A stretch of 64,000 nt of DNA from an uncultured Psychromonas sp. (GTDB taxonomy: Bacteria > Pseudomonadota > Gammaproteobacteria > Enterobacterales > Psychromonadaceae), in assembly GCF_947489755.1 (NCBI RefSeq), contig NZ_CANLFB010000001.1, positions 186,001-250,000 on the forward strand, given 5' to 3'. Shown in pieces: positions 9,295 through 19,257 of the stretch; within the stretch, counting starts at the first letter, position 1, and each line of letters starts with the position of its first letter. Under the pieces are notes generated by a model that worked only from the letters and a program-made list of their open reading frames with translations, had not been told where the DNA came from and did no database searches. A program made the position numbers and the translations under genes.

Positions 9295-9457
9295 GCGAAA
9301 CTCTCTTTATTTTATTGATATGAAGTGCCATGTTAGCACTTCGATTATTACGTTTTATTGCGCTAAATCAGCGATTGTAAGATTAGCATGTATGCTACAC
9401 GCAGATACTATCCCTAATAATAATTCGTAATAATATAACCAATATAATAAGGCGAGA

Positions 9458-9937
9458 TTAGATTGAAAACTCTGCCAGTAGAGCGCTTTCTTTGATAATA
9501 TTCTCTTCCATTTCTGCTTCGAATACTTCACGTTTTATATCTAATATTTTTATTTCTTTAACAGGTCGAGCTTTGCGTTCTTCGTGCGTCGGCATATCTT
9601 TTACTTTTTCAAACATAGCCGTTAAAGCAGGATAAGTCCCTGCTATATCGATAGCTTCTTTAAGTTGTAATGTCTCTAGTAACACGGTCAAACGAATCGC
9701 CGCTTCCGATACATTACATTGCTTTTGCATGGTCGCTTTGGCAATAAAACGAATACTTTCTACGATATTATTGTTTCTATCTTGAATTTTCTGTTGTTTT
9801 ATTTGCTCTTGAGCTTTCTCAATTTGTAATGCTTGTGCTTTTTGCATTTTAATTTTATTGATGAGCATGCCAGCGTAAAACGCCAGAGCAAGTATGATAA
9901 CAACTGCCGAAATTGCTAATATCGTATCCATATTCAT
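9458..9937 (-). CDS. DUF2489 membrane-anchored protein
   Basis: 159 residues. One N-terminal membrane segment (ILAISAVVIILALAFYAGML, about 6-25) is followed by a Gln/Lys-rich coiled-coil stretch (28-55) and a helical soluble domain with CNVSEAAIRL near 79-88. This architecture and its place between hemN and yihI fit the DUF2489 family known from Vibrio and relatives. The function is not known. Gene order yihI-DUF2489 with a 32-bp gap suggests co-transcription. Confidence 0.7.
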   Translation of the reverse strand: MNMDTILAISAVVIILALAFYAGMLINKIKMQKAQALQIEKAQEQIKQQKIQDRNNNIVESIRFIAKATMQKQCNVSEAAIRLTVLLETLQLKEAIDIAGTYPALTAMFEKVKDMPTHEERKARPVKEIKILDIKREVFEAEMEENIIKESALLAEFSI

Positions 9938-9969
9938 ATTTATAACCTATCTATAAACTATTAATAACT

Positions 9970-10572
9970 TTATCTAAATTCGTCTAATGCTGAACTTGCA
10001 TCTTCAAACTGTTGCAATAAATCTTCTTCGCCTTCTTCATCAATCCAACCTAATTGCTTCATTAGTTCTTGATGACGTTTCATTTGTTTATCTACCCAAA
10101 TTTGGTCGTCTTTTGATAATGATTGTTCCGCTTCAACTTGTTCTAATAAATCATTCAAGCGTTCATCATTTTCAATATTTGCCAGTTCTTTTTCTGGTGA
10201 TACTTTTGCCGTTACTTTTGGCTGAGCAACACTTGTTTGATTTAAACCAGGTTGAGCTAAAGGACTTTTAATGACTTTCGCTTTTGGCTGCATATTTATT
10301 TTAGGTTTAACCGCTTCTTGAGGCTTGTCATTTGCAGTTAGTGCAATGGGTTTTTTACTACCATGACGTTTATCATTTTGAGCTTGGCGTTGGTTTTTTT
10401 GTGCGCTTTGTTTTGACTCAATCGCATTACGGTTACCCGCTTTGTTACCTTTTAATTTATCTTTGCGTTTTTTATCACGCGCTTCTTGCGCTTGTGATGA
10501 CGTTTCTTTTCTGTTGCCGTCAAATTTAGGTTCTGAGTTTCCAGCAGTACGGCTTTTTTTAGTACGAGACAT
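9970..10572 (-). CDS. yihI: YihI, GTPase-activating protein for Der
   Basis: 200 residues from ATG 10572, preceded by AAGG. An upstream ATG at 10653 adds 27 residues unlike the family and is rejected. The N-terminal half is very basic and disordered (MSRTKKSRTAG, QEARDKKRKDK, KRHGSKKPIAL), and the acidic C-terminal half contains LNDLLEQVEAEQSLS and WVDKQMKRHQELM. E. coli YihI stimulates the GTPase Der in ribosome assembly. Basic N-terminus, GSKKPI motif and neighbouring engB region agree with that family. Confidence 0.85.
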   Translation of the reverse strand: MSRTKKSRTAGNSEPKFDGNRKETSSQAQEARDKKRKDKLKGNKAGNRNAIESKQSAQKNQRQAQNDKRHGSKKPIALTANDKPQEAVKPKINMQPKAKVIKSPLAQPGLNQTSVAQPKVTAKVSPEKELANIENDERLNDLLEQVEAEQSLSKDDQIWVDKQMKRHQELMKQLGWIDEEGEEDLLQQFEDASSALDEFR

Positions 10573-10833
10573 TATTTTAGTTACCTTTTGTATCGTTATT
10601 AAGTCACTACTATTGATAGTATTTATGGACATTAATAAGGGCGGTGTATGCACACCATAATTTGGGATGTTAATGTTGCGCAGAATAACAGGTTTATATG
10701 CCCGTTAGCAATCAAGCTGATTTATTCCATCATTAATTTATTGAAGGGGAAAGTTATCCCATGATGGCTTATAAATGGCGAATAAAGTACTTCGTCGCAG
10801 TAATACTTTTTAAAAGAGGAGGTTAGCGTAAAT

Positions 10834-10867
10834 AAAAAAGGCACACCTTATTAGGCATGCCTTTTTA
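10834..10867 (-). terminator. Terminator of the cytochrome c4 gene
   Basis: AAAAAGGCA (10835-10843) pairs with TGCCTTTTT (10858-10866), with an inner CCT/AGG pairing. The minus-strand read ends in a T run. It lies 22 bp past the cytochrome gene stop. Confidence 0.7.
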
Positions 10868-10888
10868 TGGTTAATTAATCGTTAAGGA

Positions 10889-11491
10889 TTAATGTAACGC
10901 TGAAATATATTTAGATAGTAAATCGATATCTTCATCAGTTAACTTACCTGAAATATCTGACATCATATTATTTGGTGAGTTATGACGTAGGTTATCACGG
11001 AAACCGATAAGTTGAGCTTTGATATAAGCAGGGTGTTGACCTGATATTTTAGGGAATTTAGCTAACTCTAAACCGTTACCTCGTGGGCCATGACAAGCTG
11101 TACAACCAGGGATTGCACGTTCTTTATCGCCACCCATGTAGAAGTTTTTACCTGCTTTCGCCACTTCTTCTGAAACAGTTTCTGGTGTGCTTGTTTGTGA
11201 AGCGAAATAAGCAGCTAAATCTTCCATATCTTGCTCTGAAAGTGCTGTTACCATGCCTAACATAATTGCATTTTCACGTTCACCGCTTTTAAATTCTTGT
11301 AATTGTTTTACAAGGTAAGATGAATGTTGTCCTGCTATTTTTGGATATAGATCAGATGGACTGTTACCGTCGGGGCCATGACAAGCTGCACACACCGCCG
11401 ATTTAGTTTTCCCTGCATCTATGTCGCCTTGTGCTTGAGCGATATTCATAAAGCTCAATACTGCGATTATTGCTACTAATAATTTATTCAT
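10889..11491 (-). CDS. Dihaem cytochrome c4
   Basis: 200 residues with a Sec signal peptide (cleavage near AQA at 18-20). Two class I c-type haem sites, CAACH at 34-38 and CTACH at 130-134, lie in two similar halves, each with a KI(A/S)GQH segment. Met80 and one of the NNMM methionines are likely axial ligands. It is a periplasmic electron carrier feeding terminal oxidases. E. coli lacks it, but it is common in marine gammaproteobacteria, where it often lies next to engB as here (divergent, 138 bp from the engB start). Confidence 0.9.
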   Translation of the reverse strand: MNKLLVAIIAVLSFMNIAQAQGDIDAGKTKSAVCAACHGPDGNSPSDLYPKIAGQHSSYLVKQLQEFKSGERENAIMLGMVTALSEQDMEDLAAYFASQTSTPETVSEEVAKAGKNFYMGGDKERAIPGCTACHGPRGNGLELAKFPKISGQHPAYIKAQLIGFRDNLRHNSPNNMMSDISGKLTDEDIDLLSKYISALH

Positions 11492-11629
11492 AACTATCCA
11501 ATCTAATTCTTAAAGTTGTTATTTTAGGGGGGCTACATTATGTTACAATATGCGTAAATAAAGCTTGTGTAGTTTACACAGGTTTTCAGAAAAATAACAA
11601 TTTTGCTACGCAAACATATGAGGCATATC

Positions 11630-12313
11630 GTGGAATTTCCAAAAATACATTTTCAAAAAGCGCATTTTTTAATTAGTGCACCTGATATTCGCCATCTAGA
11701 TAAACATTTGCCAGTAGAAAGTGGGATTGAAGTTGCCTTTGCTGGTCGATCTAATGCGGGCAAATCCAGTGCATTAAACCGCCTTACCCGTCAAAAAAGT
11801 TTAGCAAGAACCAGTAAAACACCTGGTCGTACACAATTAATCAATGTGTTTGAAGTAGAAGAAGGAAAAAGATTAATCGATTTACCAGGTTATGGTTTTG
11901 CAAAAGTACCGTTAGCCATGAAATTGAAATGGCAAAAGTCATTAGGTGAATACTTGCAAGAACGAGAGTCATTAAAAGGACTGGTTGTTTTGATGGATGT
12001 TCGCCATCCTTTTAAAGATCTCGATCAACAGTTAATTTTTTGGGCTATTGATGCCAATATTCCTGTTCTAGCGTTGTTAACGAAAGCCGATAAATTAAAA
12101 CAAGGTGCACGTAAAGCGACTTTGTTGAAAATGCGTGAAGAAGCAGAGAACTTTGAAGGTGACGTACAAGTTGAATTGTTCTCATCTTTAAAAGGGTTCG
12201 GTGTTGATATCTTGGAACGTAAAATAGCGCAGTGGTACGGAGAGCATGATTTATTAGATGCTGAAACGCCTGAAGAAAGTGCTGAAGACGATATAACAGA
12301 AACTAGCGAGTAG
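11630..12313 (+). CDS. engB: Ribosome-biogenesis GTPase EngB (YihA/YsxC)
   Basis: I chose GTG 11630 because TGAGG lies 6 nt before it and it gives an N-terminus ([13 protein letters not shown]) close to the E. coli length. Upstream in-frame ATG 11618 and TTG 11603 have no ribosome site. GTPase motifs are complete: G1 GRSNAGKS at 39-46, G2 at SKTPGRTQ, G3 DLPGYG at 84-89 and G4 TKAD at 151-154. It assists assembly of the large ribosomal subunit. An acidic C-terminal tail ends the 227-residue protein and is longer than in E. coli. Confidence 0.93.
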   Translation: MEFPKIHFQKAHFLISAPDIRHLDKHLPVESGIEVAFAGRSNAGKSSALNRLTRQKSLARTSKTPGRTQLINVFEVEEGKRLIDLPGYGFAKVPLAMKLKWQKSLGEYLQERESLKGLVVLMDVRHPFKDLDQQLIFWAIDANIPVLALLTKADKLKQGARKATLLKMREEAENFEGDVQVELFSSLKGFGVDILERKIAQWYGEHDLLDAETPEESAEDDITETSE

Positions 12314-12332
12314 TTTAGTTATTCATTAGTTA

Positions 12333-12362
12333 ATACTGCCGTATGATACTTTACGGCAGTAT
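12333..12362 (+). terminator. Perfect 11-bp hairpin after engB
   Basis: ATACTGCCGTA (12333-12343) and TACGGCAGTAT (12352-12362) are exact complements with an 8-nt loop, 20 bp past the engB stop. The following bases GTTTAC are a weak T tract. Confidence 0.55.
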
Positions 12363-12530
12363 GTTTACATCCCTTCCCTGAACCATTCCGATTTATAGTT
12401 TAGTTCTCTCCATAACGACTCTTTTCTACTCATGATCTCACTTATTATTTGAATCTAAGTAACGTTATTGTTGAATAATATTATTCATTAAGAATGTTAT
12501 TCAGCAATTATTAATAAATTGAGTTCATCA

Positions 12531-14519
12531 TTATGAGTTCATGCAGGCTCGGTAGGGTATTTTCATTATAAAATGTGCGCCTTTTGTTTCAATGACATAT
12601 TCAATATCACCTTTAAACAACTGACTAACAATATTGTAAACAATATGAGTGCCTAACCCACTACCACCTGCGCCTTTCTTTGAAGTAACAAAAGGATCAA
12701 ATATACGATCTGACACATCTTCTGACACACCTTTACCCGTATCTTGATAATCAATGACTAGTGTTTCGCCATGTAATTCAATATCAATAAATATATTTCG
12801 TTCGCCTGACCATTCATGAAAACCATGAATGATAGAGTTAATGATGAGGTTTGAATAAATTTGTACAAAGCTTCCAGGGAAACTGTAGATAAATAAATCA
12901 TTAGGGCAAACAATATTAACGGTCGCCTTACTTTGTTTTATTTTATGTTTTAAAGAAGTAACAACTTGTTCTACATTTTCTTTTAAATTAAAGGAGTAAC
13001 AAGACTCTGAAGACTGATCAACGGCAACCTGTTTGAAGCTGCTGATCAAATCTGCTGCTCTTTTTAAGTTATTGTTAAGTAGTTTGCTTGATTCCGTAAA
13101 TTGACAAATAAAGGTATCTAAATGTGCTCGTGAAAGTTGATCGACTTCTAACTCTTGCTTTAAGGTCGAGACCTCTTCTTGTAATGCAGAGGCTGCTGTA
13201 ACACTAATGCCAATAGGTGTATTAATCTCATGAGCTACGCCCGCGACTAAACTGCCTAATGATGCCATTTTCTTAGATTCAACCAGAGTTTGCTGAGTGC
13301 GTTTCAACTGTTCAACGGTTTGTACCATTTGTGTATTACTCGCCGTTAATGCTGCAGTTCTTTTTGTTACTTTTTCTTCTAATTGATCATTAAGCAATAA
13401 AATCTCCTGCTCAACTTGTTTTTGCGGCGTAATATCGTGCCCAAAACCAATCAGATATTTAATATCCATTCCTTCATAAAAAGCAGAGAAGGTCCAAAGC
13501 AAAGTATTCACTTCCCCCATTTGGTCATGCATATTAATTTCAATACTATACAAAGGTTCGTTGTCTGATAATTTTTCTTGTAATTCTGTTCGGCGATCTT
13601 CTAATACAAAAATATCTAACCAGCTTTTTTGGTTTAATTCTTCTTGCGAATAACCAGTAAGAATAACGGCAGCTGGGTTAATCGTTGCTATTTTAAAGTC
13701 AGCATCTAGACAACAAATAATAGTGCTTGAAGAGTTAATGATGGTGGCTGAAAAGTCACGTTCTTGTTGTAGTTCATTAATCGCAATTTCTTTATCAGTT
13801 AATTCCGCAACAATACGCTTTTGCATTTTATTGAGTAGGTATACTAATTCATCTAGCTCATCACTTGCAGAGGTCATATTACGTTTACGTCCATCTAGGA
13901 CTAAGTTTTTATTATGAGAAGAGAGTTTGATATTACGTGTATAGAGCGCAATTTTATTGATATGCCTAATGACCATGTAATAGATAATGAATAAAATACA
14001 GATTGAAACAATCATGATTCTAATTGTTTGGTTTATTAGAATCATTAATGACTTGTCGATTAATTGCTTATAAATCTGATCTAATGATGCGGCAACGAAC
14101 AATGTTCCCACTACTTGTTTCTGATGGATTAAATCAAATTTTTGGCTGATGTCATATTCGTCTTTAATAACACCTTGGTGTGAAATAGCGACTTCAGTAT
14201 TACCAACTACTTCATAGACTTTCACATACTGCATATAAGGTAAATTCATGATGCCTTTACTTTGAATTTCTATCTGTTCTTTATCAAAGTTCCAGAGGCT
14301 GGTAGCGAGTGGTTCAACAAAGCTAGATTCAACTTGTTCAATACTGGCATCAATTTTGGTGAGATCGTTTTGATAATCTAATAATAACTGTACCAAGGTG
14401 ATGATAATCGCGAGAGCAAAACTACACATTAAAATATAAGAAAGTAAACGAATAGATAAACTATGTTTAATTCTAAAGGGTTGTAATTTTATTAACGATT
14501 TCATTTTTTTTATCAGCAT
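12531..14519 (-). CDS. Orphan membrane sensor histidine kinase with PAS domain
   Basis: 662 residues. Membrane segments at about 24-48 and 167-185 enclose a periplasmic sensor region. A HAMP-like linker (190-245), a PAS domain (about 255-370), a coiled coil (370-415), the phosphoacceptor box with H430 in GVAHEINTPIG, then the ATPase domain follow. The ATPase shows N box SNLIINSIIHGF (556-567), DTGKGV (593-598), FDPF (607-610) and GGSGLGTHI (618-626). It should autophosphorylate in response to an unknown signal. No receiver domain is fused and no response regulator gene is adjacent, so its partner is elsewhere. Confidence 0.85.
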   Translation of the reverse strand: MLIKKMKSLIKLQPFRIKHSLSIRLLSYILMCSFALAIIITLVQLLLDYQNDLTKIDASIEQVESSFVEPLATSLWNFDKEQIEIQSKGIMNLPYMQYVKVYEVVGNTEVAISHQGVIKDEYDISQKFDLIHQKQVVGTLFVAASLDQIYKQLIDKSLMILINQTIRIMIVSICILFIIYYMVIRHINKIALYTRNIKLSSHNKNLVLDGRKRNMTSASDELDELVYLLNKMQKRIVAELTDKEIAINELQQERDFSATIINSSSTIICCLDADFKIATINPAAVILTGYSQEELNQKSWLDIFVLEDRRTELQEKLSDNEPLYSIEINMHDQMGEVNTLLWTFSAFYEGMDIKYLIGFGHDITPQKQVEQEILLLNDQLEEKVTKRTAALTASNTQMVQTVEQLKRTQQTLVESKKMASLGSLVAGVAHEINTPIGISVTAASALQEEVSTLKQELEVDQLSRAHLDTFICQFTESSKLLNNNLKRAADLISSFKQVAVDQSSESCYSFNLKENVEQVVTSLKHKIKQSKATVNIVCPNDLFIYSFPGSFVQIYSNLIINSIIHGFHEWSGERNIFIDIELHGETLVIDYQDTGKGVSEDVSDRIFDPFVTSKKGAGGSGLGTHIVYNIVSQLFKGDIEYVIETKGAHFIMKIPYRACMNS

Positions 14520-14713
14520 TGATGTGAATCCATTACCTAATTATATATAGAAATAGCCATTGTTTTACACACTTTTCAGTTGATTGTCAGTTAGTAAGTA
14601 GACTTTATGATGAACTCGACCGTTTAGAAGTAAATATATATGGGGTTGTCATTACCCAATACCTTGAATTTTAGCATTGATGGCCGCATATTATTAGTTC
14701 CTTCTCAGATAAG

Positions 14714-16774
14714 ATGAATGCTATGACTACAATAAAAGACTCAAGCTTAACAAAAACCGATGGCCTTCCTTTTTTTAGTGATCTCAACATCAATGAAATT
14801 GAGCCCATCGTTAAACAAACGATTACAGATAACAAAGCGCTAATTGAACAAAAATTAGCAGAAATAGATAATTATACTTGGGACAATTTTGTCGCAGTAT
14901 TAGATGAAGCAGATGACCACCTAGGTAAATTATGGTCTCCAATCTCACATATGAATGCAGTAGTAAGTAATGATGAGTTACGTGCTGCACATGATGCTTG
15001 CATTGGTTTATTTTCAGAATACGGCACCTTTGTAGGCCAACATCAAGGCTTGTATGAAGCCTATTTAAGTATTGCCAACAGTGCAGAATTTGCTGAGTTA
15101 AAAGATGAACAACAAAAAGTAATTGAAAATGCAATACGTGATTTTAAGTTAGCGGGTATTGCATTAAGCGATGAGAAAAAACAACGTTACGGTGAAATTA
15201 AACAGCAGCTTTCACAATTACAGTCTTCTTTCAGTAACAATGTAATGGATGCAACGATTGCTTGGAGCAAGTTAGTGTCTGATGTAGATGCATTAGCAGG
15301 CTTACCAAAAACAGCGATTGCAGCAGCAAAACAAGCGGCAGAAGAAAAAGAACTAGAAGGTTATTTATTCACACTAGATTTTCCAAGTTACCTAGCTGTG
15401 ATGTCGTATGCAGAGAACCGTGAATTACGTAAAGAGGTGTATACCGCTTTTGCAACACGCGCCTCTGACCAAGGACCTAACGCGAACGAATTTGATAACA
15501 GTGAGAATATCGAACAAATATTAGCGCTACGCCATGAACTTGCTCAATTGTTAGACTTTAATGATTTTGGTGAATATAGCCTCGCGACAAAAATGGCTGA
15601 GAAACCATCTCAAGTAATTGATTTTTTAAGCGAGTTAGCTGATAAGTCAATACTGCAAGCGAGACAAGAGCGTGACCAAGTATTGGCTTTTGCAAAAGAA
15701 AAAGACGGTATAGATGATTTACAGTCATGGGACTTAAGTTACTACGCAGAGCTATTAAAACAGCAACGTTACAATATTTCAGATGAGCAATTACGCCCTT
15801 ACTTCCCTGAAAGTAAAGTGGTCTCGGGTTTATTTGATGTCGTACACCGCCTATTTGATTTAAATATCAAAGAATCTAAAGATGTTGATGTTTGGCATAA
15901 AGATGCACGTTTCTTTAAAATTTATAATCGCCAAAAAGAACACATTGGTAGTTTCTACTTAGACTTATATGCGCGTGCCCACAAACGTGGTGGTGCTTGG
16001 ATGCAAGATTGTCGTTCACGTCGTCGCCAAGTAGACGGTAGCTTACAATTACCTGTTGCTTACTTAACATGTAACTTCAATAAGCCCGTTGGCGATCAAG
16101 AAGCGTTATTTACACATAATGAAGTTGTAACGTTATTCCACGAATTTGGTCACGGTATTCACCACATGTTAACTAAAGTTGAATCGTCAGGTGTGTCTGG
16201 TATCAGCGGCGTGCCTTGGGATGCAGTGGAATTACCAAGTCAGTTCTTAGAAAACTGGTGTTGGGAGCCTGAAGCATTAGCTCTGATTTCTGGTCATGTT
16301 GATACTAGTGATATATTGCCGGCTGATCTACTGAAAAAAATGCTAGAAGCTAAAAACTATAACAGTGCGTTACAAATGATGCGCCAACTTGAATTTTCAC
16401 TGTTTGATTTTATTTTGCACCATGATTATAAAGTGGGTGAAGTAGGGCAAGTGCAACGTGTATTAGCTGAAGTTCGCGCTAAAGTAGCAGTGATAGAAGC
16501 GCCTGAATTTAATCGTTTCCAGCATAGCTTTAGCCATATTTTTGCTGGTGGTTATGCAGCTGGTTATTACAGTTATAAATGGGCTGAAGTGTTATCTGCA
16601 GATGCATTCTCTCGTTTTGAAGAAACGGGAATTTTCAATGCAGAAACGGGACGCTCATTTTTAACAAATATCCTTGAGAAAGGGGGGAGTGAAGCGCCAA
16701 TGACCTTGTTTAAAAACTTTATGGGACGTGAACCATCAATCGAAGCGTTATTACGTCACTCAGGTATTCGTTAG
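14714..16774 (+). CDS. prlC: Oligopeptidase A (M3 family)
   Basis: 686 residues; E. coli PrlC has 680. A cytoplasmic zinc metallopeptidase that degrades oligopeptides, including signal-peptide fragments. The zinc motif HEFGH is at about 476-480 within VVTLFHEFGHGIHHML, followed by GVSGISGVPWDAVELPSQFLENW and the downstream Glu. A second ATG (14723) three codons in is also possible. The gene is followed by a strong bidirectional terminator. In E. coli it pairs with rsmJ; here it is alone. Confidence 0.93.
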   Translation: MNAMTTIKDSSLTKTDGLPFFSDLNINEIEPIVKQTITDNKALIEQKLAEIDNYTWDNFVAVLDEADDHLGKLWSPISHMNAVVSNDELRAAHDACIGLFSEYGTFVGQHQGLYEAYLSIANSAEFAELKDEQQKVIENAIRDFKLAGIALSDEKKQRYGEIKQQLSQLQSSFSNNVMDATIAWSKLVSDVDALAGLPKTAIAAAKQAAEEKELEGYLFTLDFPSYLAVMSYAENRELRKEVYTAFATRASDQGPNANEFDNSENIEQILALRHELAQLLDFNDFGEYSLATKMAEKPSQVIDFLSELADKSILQARQERDQVLAFAKEKDGIDDLQSWDLSYYAELLKQQRYNISDEQLRPYFPESKVVSGLFDVVHRLFDLNIKESKDVDVWHKDARFFKIYNRQKEHIGSFYLDLYARAHKRGGAWMQDCRSRRRQVDGSLQLPVAYLTCNFNKPVGDQEALFTHNEVVTLFHEFGHGIHHMLTKVESSGVSGISGVPWDAVELPSQFLENWCWEPEALALISGHVDTSDILPADLLKKMLEAKNYNSALQMMRQLEFSLFDFILHHDYKVGEVGQVQRVLAEVRAKVAVIEAPEFNRFQHSFSHIFAGGYAAGYYSYKWAEVLSADAFSRFEETGIFNAETGRSFLTNILEKGGSEAPMTLFKNFMGREPSIEALLRHSGIR

Positions 16775-16800
16775 TCACAAAACTGCTTTAAATACGCAAT

Positions 16801-16839
16801 AAAAAAAGGGCTTAAAGTTAATGACTTTAAGCCCTTTTT
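16801..16839. terminator. Strong bidirectional terminator between prlC and cobO
   Basis: AAAAAGGGCTTAAAGT (16803-16818) pairs exactly with ACTTTAAGCCCTTTTT (16824-16839) over a 5-nt loop. A/T runs on both sides make it work on both strands for the two converging genes. Confidence 0.85.
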
Positions 16840-16879
16840 GTTTATTAGTTATTTTATTAACTATTAAATTACTTAGTGT

Positions 16880-17488
16880 TTACCACTCGATTCCTGGTTG
16901 TGCTTTTACGCCACCTTTAAAGGCATGCTTTTCAGCTAGAATAAGACTGTAAGTATCTACTGCGTCAATTAATTCTTGCTTAGGACCACGACCTGTTAAT
17001 ACCACGTTCATATTTTTAGGGCGATTTTTTAACGCATCTAAAGTCGGTTGAATCTGAAGATATTCATATTTAAACATGTAAGTGATTTCATCTAAAATAA
17101 TCAGATTGTATTTTTCATCAGCCATTAATTCAGCGGCTTTATCCCAGGCTTTTTGTGCGCTGTCGATGTCATTTTGTCTATTTTGAGTTTCCCATGTAAA
17201 GCCATCACCCATGGTGTACCAATCAACATTGTCATGGCTATTAAAGAACTTTTCTTCACCCGTTGACATAGCACCTTTTAAGAATTGAACAACAGCCACT
17301 TTATGACCATGGCCTAAAGAACGCGCTAACATACCAAATGCAGAACTACTTTTGCCTTTTCCTGGGCCAGCCAGAAGAATACTTACACCACGTACTTCCG
17401 TTGCTGCTGCAATTTTTTGATCTTGTTTTTCTTTAACCGCTTTCATTCTCTTTAAATGTTTTTCTTCTGAATTTCTATCCGTCGCCAT
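16880..17488 (-). CDS. cobO: Corrinoid adenosyltransferase (CobO/BtuR type)
   Basis: 202 residues. It transfers adenosyl from ATP to cob(I)alamin or cobyrinic acid diamide. The P-loop GPGKGKSS is at 41-48, then KVAVVQFLKG, and IILDEITYMFKYEYL (Walker B-like); the C-terminus EKHAFKGGVKAQPGIEW is characteristic. Its start has GAGGAAAAG 5-12 nt upstream. I found no cobalamin riboswitch in the leader. The enzyme may serve B12 salvage, since no cobalamin synthesis genes are near. Confidence 0.92.
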   Translation of the reverse strand: MATDRNSEEKHLKRMKAVKEKQDQKIAAATEVRGVSILLAGPGKGKSSSAFGMLARSLGHGHKVAVVQFLKGAMSTGEEKFFNSHDNVDWYTMGDGFTWETQNRQNDIDSAQKAWDKAAELMADEKYNLIILDEITYMFKYEYLQIQPTLDALKNRPKNMNVVLTGRGPKQELIDAVDTYSLILAEKHAFKGGVKAQPGIEW

Positions 17489-17923
17489 GTTCTTTTCCTC
17501 ATTAACAATATAAAACCTGCGTTGGCAGGCTTTATGACTTAATTAACAAAATATAAATTACGTTAATTAAAGGTAAGTAAATTTATTTGATTAACTTTAT
17601 CACAGAATCTAACTGAAACTATTCCAAATACTATTGTGTCATACATGGTGGTAATGTTCGGGAGCGATATTTGCCCAAAGTCTTGGTGTGGATGCTGCGA
17701 TAACGAATAAAACACCACCGATAATCTGACTGTGCAATCAATACTGTTTGTGTGAATTCATTAAAATGTCAATTTAGTTTAAATCTATTCCAATCATATC
17801 GACTAAACTTTGTGATCTAACGGTTGTAATCTACAATGTTTTCAATAAATAATGAAGTGAATCTAACTTAGAACAATCTGATTTAAGCTCTCATTAAAAA
17901 GCAATTTCCCTTGTAAGGTCATA
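17489..17923. other. Intergenic stretch with a decayed coding fragment
   Basis: Contains a hairpin close to the cobO start (CCTGC/GCAGG, about 17512-17530). On the minus strand, roughly 17650-17740 can be read as IIGGVLFVIAA, then STPRLWANIAPEHYHH, which looks like the end of a membrane protein but has stops on both sides and no start. I cannot name its family. The remainder shows nothing clear. Confidence 0.35.
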
Positions 17924-19132
17924 ATGAAAAAATTAATAATTGTATTCGTCGCTGTTTTTTGCGTTTTATTATCAGGTATTTATTTTGTTGGCGAAATGGC
18001 CAAAACAGAAATACAAAAACAAATAAATCAATCTAATAACTCATTACTAACAATGGAATTGTTAAGTTATCAAAAATACTTCTTCTCAGCGAAAGCTGAA
18101 ATGAAAGTATCCATCGAGTTGGAAGGACAAGTGCCATTAGAGCTACTGGTCCATTCGGATATTAGTCATTATCCTTATAAAGCTTTATTGGTTAATTACA
18201 TCAATCTTGTCGACCCTGTATTAGAGAAAAAGGTGGTCGCGTTCTTTCAAACTAAAGATTGGTTGATTTCTCAAGAAGAAATTAATTTGCTAGGTAATAT
18301 GAGCGGCAAAATTGCTTTAGCGAAAGGTGAGTTGATTAAACAAAAGAAACGTTTTAATACTGCGCCATTAAACTTTACTTATGAATATAACGTTGAAGAA
18401 AAACAAGGCTCCTTTGATATTGATTGGGCTGGGATGGATGGAAACATTTACGATGAAACATTTTCAGTTAAAGACCTATCATTACAGGCTTCTTTTACTC
18501 AAGTAAAGAACAGCGATTTACTTGATTATCAATATAACCTTGAAGTTGATCAAGTAGCGTTTATCAAACGATTACATCGTTTATCTATGAAAGCTATTTC
18601 GCTCGAAGGGGCAAGTGAAATAAGTGCAGATAAATTAACAGTGGATACTGATACTAATTGGAAAATAGAAAAGTTTCAAAATGGCGCAGATACCTTTTCC
18701 AATAATCATATCAATCTCGCATTTTCAGAGCTTAATTTAATTGCTTTAACTAAACTTAAATCAAACCTTGAAGAGACAACATTGATGCGTCAGGCATTCG
18801 GTCATTTAGTAAGTTTAGGTGCAATTATTGACTTAAAAACCCTCTATTCTGAAACTCCTTGGGGTGAAGTGAATAGCCAATTTAAAATGAATATTCAAGC
18901 TGGTGTTGCTGGTGATGAAGTGCTGAGTAACCCATTAGTTTTGATTGATTATACTAATGGAGAGTTGAACTTGAACTTACCGAAAAAGTTATCAGAGCAA
19001 GCGGATGTTGGCGGACTACTACAAGTTGGTATTCTAACAGGCGTATTGAAAGAGCAAAATGAAACACTTGTTTTAGAATCGACTTTAGATAGAGGTGAGT
19101 TAACAGTAAATGGCAATGTTCTTCCTCTGTAG
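17924..19132 (+). CDS. DUF945 family protein (YdgA-like)
   Basis: 402 residues. An N-terminal hydrophobic segment (3-22) anchors or exports it; the ribosome site TGTAAGG precedes the ATG. The following pattern (VGEMAKTEIQKQI, LLSYQKYFFSAKAEMKVSI) and long beta-rich body match the DUF945/YdgA family, proteins facing the periplasm with no firm function. It is shorter than E. coli YdgA (about 500), as in several marine relatives. It is monocistronic, followed by a hairpin and a short tandem repeat. Confidence 0.75.
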   Translation: MKKLIIVFVAVFCVLLSGIYFVGEMAKTEIQKQINQSNNSLLTMELLSYQKYFFSAKAEMKVSIELEGQVPLELLVHSDISHYPYKALLVNYINLVDPVLEKKVVAFFQTKDWLISQEEINLLGNMSGKIALAKGELIKQKKRFNTAPLNFTYEYNVEEKQGSFDIDWAGMDGNIYDETFSVKDLSLQASFTQVKNSDLLDYQYNLEVDQVAFIKRLHRLSMKAISLEGASEISADKLTVDTDTNWKIEKFQNGADTFSNNHINLAFSELNLIALTKLKSNLEETTLMRQAFGHLVSLGAIIDLKTLYSETPWGEVNSQFKMNIQAGVAGDEVLSNPLVLIDYTNGELNLNLPKKLSEQADVGGLLQVGILTGVLKEQNETLVLESTLDRGELTVNGNVLPL

Positions 19133-19145
19133 AGGGGGAGCTTAT

Positions 19146-19178
19146 TGTAATAAAGGCTGTAATAAAGACTGTAATGAG
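19146..19178. repeat. 12-bp tandem repeat after the DUF945 gene
   Basis: TGTAATAAAGGC, TGTAATAAAGAC and a partial TGTAATGAG follow each other directly, starting 14 bp after the stop codon. Confidence 0.65.
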
Positions 19179-19193
19179 TTGTCATTAAATCAA

Positions 19194-19234
19194 TAGCGAG
19201 TCACTTTAACTATAAACCTCAATGTGTCTCGCTA
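19194..19234 (+). terminator. Possible terminator of the DUF945 gene
   Basis: TAGCGAG (19194-19200) pairs with CTCGCTA (19228-19234), and CAC/GTG extends the stem after a T/T mismatch. CTTTTAA follows. Confidence 0.4.
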
Positions 19235-19257
19235 CTTTTAAAAGCAGAGTTCAAAAA

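Noticed and set aside
9987..10660. Plus-strand open frames opposite yihI
   Set aside because: They are mirror frames of a low-complexity basic gene with no ribosome sites or protein-like composition.
17489..17923. Cobalamin riboswitch before cobO
   Set aside because: No B12-box-like sequence was seen and the leader contains a decayed coding fragment instead.
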